Shown here piece after piece: positions 1 to 5,656 of a stretch of 6,532 nucleotides of DNA (positions are counted from its first letter, which is position 1; each line of letters begins with the position of its first letter). Under the pieces are notes generated by a model. That model saw nothing but the letters and a program-made list of their open reading frames with translations. It ran no database searches and had not been told where the DNA came from. The position numbers were made by a program, and so were the translations under genes. The stretch is from Bacteroidales bacterium UBA6360 (lineage in GTDB: Bacteria; Bacteroidota; Bacteroidia; Bacteroidales; UBA932), in the NCBI GenBank assembly GCA_002440085.1, contig DJRM01000019.1, forward strand, positions 18,677 to 25,208, written 5' to 3'.

Positions 1-207
1 CTCTTTTTCGTGGCCTACTGGGTCATCGACATATCCGGGAAGAAACTCGCCCGCGACGGCGCCATATCCCCGGAACTCGGAGTTTTCATTTCGAGCTACA
101 TCCTCTTCCCGACGGGAGCGTTCCTCACGTGGAAGGCGGTGAACGATTCGACCCTGTTCAACATCGACAACATCAAGAGCAGATTCAGAAAAATAAAGGC
201 AAAGTTT
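1..207 (+). CDS. LptF/LptG family (YjgP/YjgQ) permease, C-terminal fragment
   Basis: This is the last ~69 residues of an inner-membrane permease of the LptF/LptG family, which with LptB forms the ABC transporter that extracts lipopolysaccharide from the inner membrane. The gene starts outside the window. Visible are the end of one membrane helix (LFFVAYWVI), the family-typical ISGKKLARDGAISPELGVF stretch, a last hydrophobic helix (about codons 29-45, SSYILFPTGAFLTW) and the closing KAVNDS motif, followed by a basic cytoplasmic tail. Bacteroidales homologues end shortly after this point. Here there is no stop: the frame continues straight into Fmt, so the boundary at 207 is my assignment from homology, not a stop codon. 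A TAA lies in the next frame at 194-196. The family assignment rests on a short but characteristic segment; I cannot tell LptF from LptG. Confidence 0.78.
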
Positions 208-1227
208 ATGGGAATATTCAAAAAGACAAGGATAGTCTATATGGGTACGCCGGAGTTCTCGGTGGCTCCGCTTGACAGGCTCGTGAAGAAAGGGTATGAC
301 ATCGTGGGCGTTGTGACCGTGGCGGACAAGCCTTCGGGACGCGGTCTCAAGGTTAACGAGAGCGCGGTGAAGCAATATGCCGTAGCGCACGGGATTCCGG
401 TGCTCCAGCCGGTGTCGCTCAAGGACGAGGCATTCCTTGAGGCACTGAAGGCGTGGAAGCCGGACCTTTTCGTGGTCGTGGCGTTCAGGCTGCTGCCGGA
501 GTGCGTCTGGAGCATACCTAAGCTCGGGACGTTCAATCTCCATGCGGCTCTTCTGCCGCAGTACAGGGGTGCCGCCCCAATCAACTGGGCAGTCATCAAC
601 GGCGAGAACATGACCGGAGTGACGACATTCATGATTGACTCGGGAATGGACACGGGAAAAATAATGTACCGCGAGCAGTGCCCTATCCTCCCGACCGACA
701 CGGCAGGGGACGTACATGACAAGCTGATGGCACTCGGGGCGGATCTTGTGGAACAGACTGTCGAGGCCATCATCGAGGGCAGCGTCGAGTTCCGCATCCA
801 GCGCAGCTTCATCCAGGGCGCGGAGGTGCTTAAACCTGCGCCGAAAATTACCAAGGAGATGTGCAGGATTGACTGGAACCGCAGCACGGCTGAAGTCTAC
901 AACCTCGTGCGCGGCCTCAGCCCTTATCCTACCGCGTATACCGAAATTCATCGCGAGGGCGAGGCTCCGGTCATACTCAAGATTTTCTTCGGAGAGAAGA
1001 TTACCGGTGAGGAGTTCAAGAGGATTTGCCCTTCAGTAGCGGTTCCGGGACAGATCCTGAGCGACGGCAAGACCTACATCGCGATTGCCACGTCGGACGG
1101 AGCGCTCTCCCTCACCGATCTGCAGCTCGCGGGAAAGAAGAGGATGGACGCAAAGAGTTTTCTGCTCGGATTCCGGAACCCGGAAGAGTACCACGCGGCG
1201 ACTCCGTCCGAGCCAGAAGAAGCCTGA
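208..1227 (+). CDS. fmt: Methionyl-tRNA formyltransferase
   Basis: Cytosolic enzyme that transfers a formyl group from 10-formyltetrahydrofolate to Met-tRNA(fMet), making the initiator tRNA. From ATG 208 it is 339 aa, normal for the family. The N-terminal Rossmann-type domain starts at RIVYMGTPEFSVAPL (residues 8-22). ADKPSGRG (39-46) follows. The catalytic block FNLHAALLPQYRGAAPIN holds N110 and H112, and GMDTGK holds D148; these correspond to the E. coli Asn-His-Asp triad. The C-terminal tRNA-binding domain is recognisable from RIDWNRSTAEVYNLVRGLSP onward and ends with LQLAGKKRMDAKSFLLGFR. I chose ATG 208 because homologues begin a few residues before RIVYMG; ATG 241 lies inside that conserved stretch. 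There is no clear Shine-Dalgarno, only an A-rich upstream stretch. The frame is open upstream through the permease tail, so the product could be a membrane-anchored fusion. The thiamine pyrophosphokinase gene follows 35 nt later, probably in the same transcript. Confidence 0.96.
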   Translation: MGIFKKTRIVYMGTPEFSVAPLDRLVKKGYDIVGVVTVADKPSGRGLKVNESAVKQYAVAHGIPVLQPVSLKDEAFLEALKAWKPDLFVVVAFRLLPECVWSIPKLGTFNLHAALLPQYRGAAPINWAVINGENMTGVTTFMIDSGMDTGKIMYREQCPILPTDTAGDVHDKLMALGADLVEQTVEAIIEGSVEFRIQRSFIQGAEVLKPAPKITKEMCRIDWNRSTAEVYNLVRGLSPYPTAYTEIHREGEAPVILKIFFGEKITGEEFKRICPSVAVPGQILSDGKTYIAIATSDGALSLTDLQLAGKKRMDAKSFLLGFRNPEEYHAATPSEPEEA

Positions 1228-1262
1228 CTTATCCGAGGCACAGTGTCTGAAATGCTGCACAG

Positions 1263-1898
1263 ATGAAAGAAATCGTAATACTTGCCGACGGGGACTTCCC
1301 CAAGACCGAATACCCTCTCTGGCTGCTCGGTGCGGCCGAGGCGGTGATCTGCTGTGACGGGGCGCTCGTGAAGTACCTTGAGTTCAGCGGCGGCAAGGCT
1401 CCGGCAGCGGCCGTGGGCGACATGGACACACTGTCGGAGGAAATGCGGACGCTGTTTGCCGACATTGTCGTGAAGTACGACGAGCAGGACTACGACGACC
1501 TCGCCAAGGCCGTAAGGTATTCACTGACAGCTTATCCGGAAGTTGAGAGGATTCACGTTCTCGGAGCCACGGGAGGAGCGGAGGACTTCACTCTCGGGAA
1601 CCTCGGTCTTCTGATGGAGTTCTGCCGGAGCCATCCCGACATCTCGTTCGACATGATTTCCGACCACACGACGGCATTCCCGCTCCACGACAGCGAGACC
1701 TTCGACTGCGGAGCCGGGCGCACCGTTTCGGTGTTCTCCCCCGACCCTACGCTGCGGATAGCCTCAAAGGGGCTCGCATGGCCGCTTGACAGCGTGTGCT
1801 TCGACAACTGGTGGAAAGGAATACGCAACCGCGCCACTGAGGACCGGGTCGCGCTGAAGTTCAGCCACCCCGCACCTGTTCTCATAATCCTCAACTGA
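1263..1898 (+). CDS. Thiamine pyrophosphokinase
   Basis: Converts thiamine plus ATP to thiamine pyrophosphate and AMP in the cytosol, so it serves thiamine salvage. It is 211 aa, typical for the family. Family motifs appear in order: ICCDGA (29-34, usually xxDGA); VGDMDTL (51-57), matching the GDxDS metal/nucleotide motif with Thr for Ser; DEQDYDDLAKAV (73-84), matching EQxxxDLxKA; and LGATGGAEDFTLGN (100-113), matching GATGGRxDHxLGN with Ala for Arg and Phe for His. The C-terminal thiamine-binding domain contains GLAWPLDS (170-177), matching the usual GL.YPL, and GIRNR in place of the usual G(T/I)SN. The start at ATG 1263 is the first Met before the conserved core. The 35-nt gap after fmt is too short for a TPP riboswitch, and no thi genes are adjacent, so it is probably expressed with fmt as a housekeeping salvage gene. 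Bacterial family members are called thiN or tnr3-like; I leave the symbol open. Confidence 0.92.
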   Translation: MKEIVILADGDFPKTEYPLWLLGAAEAVICCDGALVKYLEFSGGKAPAAAVGDMDTLSEEMRTLFADIVVKYDEQDYDDLAKAVRYSLTAYPEVERIHVLGATGGAEDFTLGNLGLLMEFCRSHPDISFDMISDHTTAFPLHDSETFDCGAGRTVSVFSPDPTLRIASKGLAWPLDSVCFDNWWKGIRNRATEDRVALKFSHPAPVLIILN

Positions 1899-1994
1899 CA
1901 CGGGCACAGATATATACGGATTCATATACACGGCAACATATAGACAAGACATTTTCGACAAAAACAACTCCATAAATTTTAATATCACACAATT
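1899..1994 (+). promoter_or_regulatory. AT-rich gap before ilvA, candidate weak -7 box
   Basis: This 96-nt gap is much richer in A/T than the flanking genes and probably contains the ilvA promoter. The best candidate for the Bacteroidota -7 element (TAnnTTTG) is TAAATTTT at 1973-1980, one mismatch, 14 nt before the ilvA ATG. A matching -33 TTTG at 19-21 nt spacing is not evident; only a TTTTCG at 1952-1957 lies nearby. The resulting leader would be very short. I see no terminator hairpin after the preceding gene and no attenuator or leader peptide for ilvA. Confidence 0.3.
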
Positions 1995-3254
1995 ATGGAA
2001 AAGAACGCTTATTTCCCCAAAACTCAGGACATCGAGAAGGCTTCGGAGATACTGAAGGAGATTCTCACGCCGACGCCGCTCCAGCTGAACGCGCATTTTT
2101 CGAACAAGTACGGCTGTGACGTCTATCTCAAGAGAGAGGACCTGCAGATGGTGCGCTCCTACAAGATTCGCGGGGCCTACAACAAGATTCGCTCGATTCA
2201 GCCCGAGGTGCTCAAGTACGGCATCGTCTGCGCATCGGCTGGAAACCACGCGCAGGGAGTGGCATTTTCCTGCAACAAGCTGAAAATCATGGGTTCCATC
2301 TATATGCCCGTGACAACTCCGAGGCAGAAAATCGAAGCGGTGAGCATGTTCGGAAAGGAATATGTGGATATAGTGCTGACGGGCGACACCTTCGACGAGG
2401 CGAACGAGGCGGCGATAAAGTATGCGCAGCGCAGCGGAAAGACCTTCATCCCTCCATTCGACGACGAGAAGATCATCGAGGGACAGGGAACAATAGGATA
2501 TGAAATCACTCAGCAGCTGGACGAGCCGCTGGACTACATCTTCATCCCCATCGGCGGAGGCGGACTGGCTTCGGGCGTGGGCGCATACCTGCACCAGAAA
2601 TGGCCTGAGTGCAAGATTATCGGCGTTGAACCTGCCGGAGCGGCGAGCATGAAGGCATCGCTTGAAGCTGGGCATGTCGTTGACCTTGAGCATATAAACA
2701 AGTTTGTGGACGGCGCGGCGGTGAAGAAGCCGGGAAAGCTGACCTACGAAATCTGCCGTCAGGTGCTTGACGACATCATCCCCGTACCGGAGGGAGCGGT
2801 CTGCTCAACCATCATTGAGATGTATAACAAGAACGCTACTGTCGTGGAGCCGGCCGGAGCGCTTTCTGTGGCGGCGCTGAGGTTCTGCCCGGAGAAAATC
2901 AAGGGAAAGAAGGTCGCCTGCATCATCTCGGGAAGCAACAACGACATCACCCGCATGGAGGAGATACGCGAGCAGAGCCTTGTCTACGAGGGCCTGAAGC
3001 ACTACTTCATCGTGAACTTCCCGCAAAAGGCCGGGGCACTCCTGACCTTCATCCGCGACATCATCGGGCCTTCCGACAACCTCGTCTACATCCAGTACAT
3101 CAAGAAGACCAACAAGGAGGAGGGACCGGCGCTCATCGGCATCGAGGTGGCTGCAAAGGAGGACTATGACGCGCTCATCCGCCGAATGGAGGCGCACGGG
3201 GTGTCCTACGAGTACATCAACCAGAACAACAAGCTGTTCGAGATGCTGATCTGA
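1995..3254 (+). CDS. ilvA: Threonine ammonia-lyase (threonine dehydratase), biosynthetic type
   Basis: PLP-dependent cytosolic enzyme that deaminates L-threonine to 2-oxobutanoate and ammonia, the first committed step from threonine to isoleucine. It is 419 aa, close to the ~420-aa single-regulatory-domain form (as in B. subtilis) rather than the ~515-aa E. coli form. Visible are YLKREDLQMVRSYKIRGA with the Schiff-base lysine K57, SAGNHAQG (81-88), the glycine-rich phosphate-binding loop IPIGGGGLASG (185-194), EPAGA (212-216 and again 285-289) and SGSNND (312-317). Residues from about 334 (LKHYFIVNFPQKAGALLTF) to the end form one ACT-like domain, where allosteric control by isoleucine/valine would be expected. 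The domain ends in the family-typical INQNNKLFEMLI-like tail. The start ATG 1995 is preceded by an A/T-rich stretch with no Shine-Dalgarno, usual for Bacteroidota. No other ilv gene is present here. mgsA follows 40 nt downstream and may be co-transcribed. Confidence 0.96.
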   Translation: MEKNAYFPKTQDIEKASEILKEILTPTPLQLNAHFSNKYGCDVYLKREDLQMVRSYKIRGAYNKIRSIQPEVLKYGIVCASAGNHAQGVAFSCNKLKIMGSIYMPVTTPRQKIEAVSMFGKEYVDIVLTGDTFDEANEAAIKYAQRSGKTFIPPFDDEKIIEGQGTIGYEITQQLDEPLDYIFIPIGGGGLASGVGAYLHQKWPECKIIGVEPAGAASMKASLEAGHVVDLEHINKFVDGAAVKKPGKLTYEICRQVLDDIIPVPEGAVCSTIIEMYNKNATVVEPAGALSVAALRFCPEKIKGKKVACIISGSNNDITRMEEIREQSLVYEGLKHYFIVNFPQKAGALLTFIRDIIGPSDNLVYIQYIKKTNKEEGPALIGIEVAAKEDYDALIRRMEAHGVSYEYINQNNKLFEMLI

Positions 3255-3294
3255 TTCAGAAAGGGCAAGATTTGTATTTAAAACTTAAAAGGTT

Positions 3295-3753
3295 ATGATA
3301 CGGAATATAGCACTTGTGGCGCATGACGCCAGGAAGGTCGAGCTGCTCGACTGGGTAAAGTTCAATGCAGGCTCGCTGAAGGACTGCCGGCTTTTCTGTA
3401 CCGGAACGACCGGAAGGCTGGTGCGTGAGGCATTGGAGAAGGAACTCGGAAAGGAATGCCCGGAAATTACATGTCTGCTCTCCGGGCCGCTCGGAGGAGA
3501 CGCGCAGATTGGATCCATGATTGCCGAGGGGAAAGTGGACATGCTCGTGTTCTTCTGCGACAACCTCATAATGCAGGGACATCAGAACGACGTCATGGGA
3601 CTCGTGAGGCTCGCCTCGCTCTACAACGTCCCGTTCGCCACGAACCGCAGCACGGCGGACTTCATCATCGCCTCGCCGCTCTTCAAGTCGGAAACCTACC
3701 ACCCGATTATCCCCGCCTGCATCGAGAACTACAAGAACCGCAAGCTCCAGTAG
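3295..3753 (+). CDS. mgsA: Methylglyoxal synthase
   Basis: Converts dihydroxyacetone phosphate to methylglyoxal and phosphate, a bypass that releases phosphate when glycolysis backs up. It is 152 aa, normal length, and cytosolic. Motifs: IALVAHDARK (5-14) with H10/D11; FCTGTTGRLV (34-43), the phosphate-binding stretch; LSGPLGGDAQIG (62-73) with D69; FFCDNLIMQGHQNDV with D89, H96 and D99; and ATNRSTADFIIASPLF (115-130). The 20-, 7- and 3-residue spacings between D69, D89, H96 and D99 equal those of the E. coli catalytic set D71, D91, H98 and D101, so activity is likely. The loop around H96 is unusual: family members mostly read WDPxxxxPH there, but this protein has CDNLIMQGH. Start ATG 3295 fits the family N-terminus; AAAAGG lies only 2 nt before it, too close for a good ribosome site. 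A hairpin begins 27 nt after the stop. Confidence 0.92.
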   Translation: MIRNIALVAHDARKVELLDWVKFNAGSLKDCRLFCTGTTGRLVREALEKELGKECPEITCLLSGPLGGDAQIGSMIAEGKVDMLVFFCDNLIMQGHQNDVMGLVRLASLYNVPFATNRSTADFIIASPLFKSETYHPIIPACIENYKNRKLQ

Positions 3754-3780
3754 TCCGACACAGCATTTCAACACACAATA

Positions 3781-3825
3781 AAATCGGGAAATCCAAAGGC
3801 TCAAGCCCAGAAGATTTCCCGATTT
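3781..3825 (+). terminator. Perfect 13-bp hairpin after mgsA, possible terminator
   Basis: AAATCGGGAAATC (3781-3793) is exactly complementary to GATTTCCCGATTT (3813-3825), with a 19-nt loop. The loop can form a small inner GGC/GCC stem (3798-3800 with 3805-3807, loop TCAA). It begins 27 nt after the mgsA stop, between convergent genes, which suits a terminator. A clean U-tract is missing on the plus strand (CTGTTCG follows); on the minus strand TATTGTGT follows. The same arm sequence recurs in the hairpin at 3950-4007, so a repeat element is an alternative. Confidence 0.5.
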
Positions 3826-3858
3826 CTGTTCGTATTTCAATAGCCCCTTTCTGCACTC

Positions 3859-3879
3859 GGCAATCTCAATTGGATTGCC
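3859..3879. repeat. Small 7-bp inverted repeat
   Basis: GGCAATC (3859-3865) pairs perfectly with GATTGCC (3873-3879) across a 7-nt loop. It lies between the two larger hairpins of the convergent gap. No U-tract adjoins it on either strand, so on its own it is not a convincing terminator and may be incidental. Confidence 0.35.
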
Positions 3880-3916
3880 CTCGCTTATCGAAAAGGTCAA
3901 AAAAAACAGCTGAGAT

Positions 3917-4041
3917 GTGAAAATTGCAGAAGTGGTGCGGATGCAAGGCGAAATCGGGATTTTACCCGCAGCAACCTCTCGGTTGTGAGGACTAAAATCC
4001 CGATTTCAACGAAGCAGACGTGCCGCTTCTGCGGTTTTCAC
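3917..4041 (+). other. Long nested hairpin, candidate structured RNA or terminator
   Basis: A rod-like fold covers 125 nt. Outer stem: 3917-3939 with 4019-4041, 23 bp including five G-U pairs. A 3-bp TGC/GCA step joins 3942-3944 to 4014-4016. Inner stem: 3950-3964 with 3993-4007, 15 perfect pairs (arm AAATCGGGATTTTA). Apical stem: 3971-3976 with 3981-3986, 6 bp including one G-U, loop TCTC. All six non-Watson-Crick pairs are G-U only in plus-strand RNA; the minus-strand transcript would have A-C mismatches there. The outer stem ends 2 nt from the efp stop codon. On the minus strand a run of eight T (3899-3906) lies 10 nt beyond the stem, so it could also help terminate the cmk-ispH-efp transcript, though that spacing is wide for an intrinsic terminator. 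I do not recognise a known RNA family. Confidence 0.55.
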
Positions 4042-4043
4042 CT

Positions 4044-4616
4044 TTATGCTACGCGGCCGCCGTAGGATCTGTCCTCCGTATTGACGCGGATTTTCTCGCC
4101 CTGATTGATGAAGAGCGGAACCATAATCATCGCGCCCGTCTCAAGCGTGCACTCCTTGAGCGCGGAGGTAGAGGCGGTGTCGCCCTTGACTGCCGGCTCG
4201 GTGTAGGTCACCTCAAGCTCGACATAGGTCGGGAGCTCGCAGGTGAGGCAGCGCTCGTCGTTGTCCTCGGCGAGGAACATCATCTCGACGTGCTGACCCT
4301 CTTTCATGAGGTCGGCGTTCTCCACCTGGTCCGTGTCGAGGTGAATCTGCTCGTAAGTCTCCTCGTGCATGAAGTTGAATCCGTCCTCGTCCTTGTAGAG
4401 GAACTGGTAAGGGCGGCGCTCAACGTTGATGGTGTCAATCTTCACGCCCGCCGTGAAAGTGTTCTCAAGGATGCGTCCGTTCTCAAGGTTGCGGAGCTTC
4501 GCCTTTACGAATGCAGGTCCCTTGCCCGGTTTCACGTGCTGGAACCATACGATAGAACAAGGCTTACCGTTGTACATCAGGTAGAGCCCGTTCTTGAAAT
4601 CTGCTGTTGTTGCCAT
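4044..4616 (-). CDS. efp: Translation elongation factor P
   Basis: Binds ribosomes stalled at consecutive prolines, between the P and E sites, and promotes peptide-bond formation. It is 190 aa from ATG 4616, normal for EF-P. The N-terminal KOW-like domain (about 1-65) starts with MATTADFKNG, common in Bacteroidota, and has the tip loop VKPGKGPAF with K32, equivalent to the lysine that is modified in many species. RRPYQFLYKDEDGFNFM leads into the first OB domain, and TCELPTYVELEVTYTEP, then KGDTAS, into the second. The last block LETGAMIMVPLFINQGEKIRV is the EF-P signature region. I chose 4616 because the conserved protein starts there. An in-frame ATG at 4688 would add 24 unconserved-looking residues and overlaps the ispH stop (ATGA). 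The stretch just before 4616 is very A/T-rich with no Shine-Dalgarno. No modification enzyme gene (epmA/epmB-like) is in the window. Its stop is followed at once by the long hairpin. Confidence 0.96.
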   Translation of the reverse strand: MATTADFKNGLYLMYNGKPCSIVWFQHVKPGKGPAFVKAKLRNLENGRILENTFTAGVKIDTINVERRPYQFLYKDEDGFNFMHEETYEQIHLDTDQVENADLMKEGQHVEMMFLAEDNDERCLTCELPTYVELEVTYTEPAVKGDTASTSALKECTLETGAMIMVPLFINQGEKIRVNTEDRSYGGRVA

Positions 4617-4684
4617 TTTACTATATAATTTTAAAAAATATTCCTCACACTGAAAGACTCCCCACCGCGTCCGAGATGCCAGGA
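4617..4684 (-). other. ispH-efp spacer, open in the efp frame
   Basis: These 68 nt separate the ispH stop from the conserved efp start. They contain no stop in the efp frame. The efp-proximal half is strongly A/T-rich (an eight-base TATTTTTT at 4640-4633), but no -33 partner is found at proper spacing, so a separate efp promoter is not supported. It is either an untranslated spacer or the coding part of a 24-residue EF-P extension. Confidence 0.4.
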
Positions 4685-5656
4685 TCATCGTTCGAGATTG
4701 GCGGGACTTTCATTTTCGCCGCGCAAAGGTAGCATTTTATTGTCTTTCTGCAAAATATCCTTTATCCGCGCGGCCGTCTCCTCAAGCAGCCACTTCGGGG
4801 TGGAGGCGGCGCCGCAGACTCCGATTCTGTCGTCCTCGCGGAACCACTCGCCGTTCAGCTCGTCGACGGAGCTGACATTGTAGGTTCTGATGTTCACGGA
4901 CTTGCAGAACTCGCAGAGCACCTTGCCGTTGGAACTGGACTTGCCGCAGACAAAGACGATGACATCGTGACTGCGCGCAAAGGCTGAAAGCTTCGCATGG
5001 CGCGTGGCAACCTGACGGCAGATGGTGTTGTGAACCTTGAGCCGCAGACGCAGGCCGCGAACTTTCGCAAGGCGCGCGCAGACCTTGTCGTATTCTCCGG
5101 GACTCTTGGTGGTCTGGCTGAAAATCTCCGTCGGAGTGCACTGACGTATGCGCCCGTCGGCGATTGCATCCTCAAGCATCATCAGATTCTCGACCACAAT
5201 CGCAGTCCCCTCCGTCTGCCCGACCAACCCGAGCACCTCCGCGTGTCCGACCTTGCCGAAAATCACAATCTGCCCCTTCCCTGCCTTTTTCTGCTGCTGA
5301 TATGCCGTGCGTATCCTCTTCTGAAGCTGAAGCACCACCGGACAGGTGCAGTCCACAACATTAAATCCAAGTGCCTCCGCACGGACATAGGTGGCAGGAG
5401 GCTCACCATGAGCCCGGATAATCAGGTCGGCATTTTCCACCGACTGCATCTCGTCCAGGTCTTCCCTGTCTATTGTCACCAAGCCGGCCGCCTCAAGTCC
5501 CGAAAGCACCGCCTCATTGTGGACAAGCGCGCCGAGGGAAAAGATTTTCCGGCTTTTCTCATGCTCAAGTTTCTCCTCGGCAATGTTCACCGCACGGATG
5601 ACTCCGGCACAGAATCCCGAGTTCTTGTCAATATCCACTGTCACTCCCCTGCTCAT
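4685..5656 (-). CDS. ispH: 4-hydroxy-3-methylbut-2-enyl diphosphate reductase
   Basis: Iron-sulfur enzyme of the MEP pathway that reduces HMBPP to isopentenyl and dimethylallyl diphosphate, the isoprenoid precursors for quinones and undecaprenyl phosphate. It is 323 aa. The three cluster cysteines are C16 (SGFCAGV), C105 (DCTCPVV) and C213 (NTICRQV). Substrate-binding residues are also in place: H46 (GALVHNEAV), H83 (RAHGEPP), H138 and E140 (VGHAEVLGLVGQT), the SQTTKS threonines (180-185), SSSNGK (240-245) and the late serine of CGAASTPKWL (281-290). A tail of about 20 hydrophilic residues follows the last helix. There is no fused ribosomal S1 domain, unlike some Firmicutes forms. Start ATG 5656 overlaps the cmk stop as ATGA, which suggests translational coupling. 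cmk beside ispH is a recurring arrangement in bacteria, so the operon is credible. Confidence 0.96.
   Translation of the reverse strand: MSRGVTVDIDKNSGFCAGVIRAVNIAEEKLEHEKSRKIFSLGALVHNEAVLSGLEAAGLVTIDREDLDEMQSVENADLIIRAHGEPPATYVRAEALGFNVVDCTCPVVLQLQKRIRTAYQQQKKAGKGQIVIFGKVGHAEVLGLVGQTEGTAIVVENLMMLEDAIADGRIRQCTPTEIFSQTTKSPGEYDKVCARLAKVRGLRLRLKVHNTICRQVATRHAKLSAFARSHDVIVFVCGKSSSNGKVLCEFCKSVNIRTYNVSSVDELNGEWFREDDRIGVCGAASTPKWLLEETAARIKDILQKDNKMLPLRGENESPANLER

Noticed and set aside
237..887. 216-codon minus-strand frame inside fmt
   Set aside because: Antisense to the conserved catalytic domain of Fmt, with no motif.
1228..1262. Possible TPP riboswitch before the thiamine pyrophosphokinase gene
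   Set aside because: Only 35 nt are available and no TPP-box sequence is seen.
1764..2693. 309-codon open frame on the minus strand
   Set aside because: It runs antisense across the end of the thiamine pyrophosphokinase gene and most of ilvA, with no recognisable motif; a shadow of biased codon use in ilvA.
3256..3900. 214-codon minus-strand frame covering mgsA and the first two hairpins
   Set aside because: Antisense to a clear mgsA and low-complexity in composition; its N-terminal part only translates hairpin sequence.
3917..4041. Insertion-derived element (MITE-like) with terminal inverted repeats
   Set aside because: Flanks GAGAT and CTTTA show no target-site duplication, and pairing continues through the interior rather than only at the ends.
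4020..4628. 202-codon plus-strand frame over efp
   Set aside because: Mirror image of the efp coding frame; a Leu/Val/Glu-rich shadow.
4617..4684. Separate efp promoter using TATTTTTT at 4640-4633
   Set aside because: No -33 TTTG at 19-21 nt upstream; the A/T-rich stretch is more simply the usual region before a Bacteroidota start codon.
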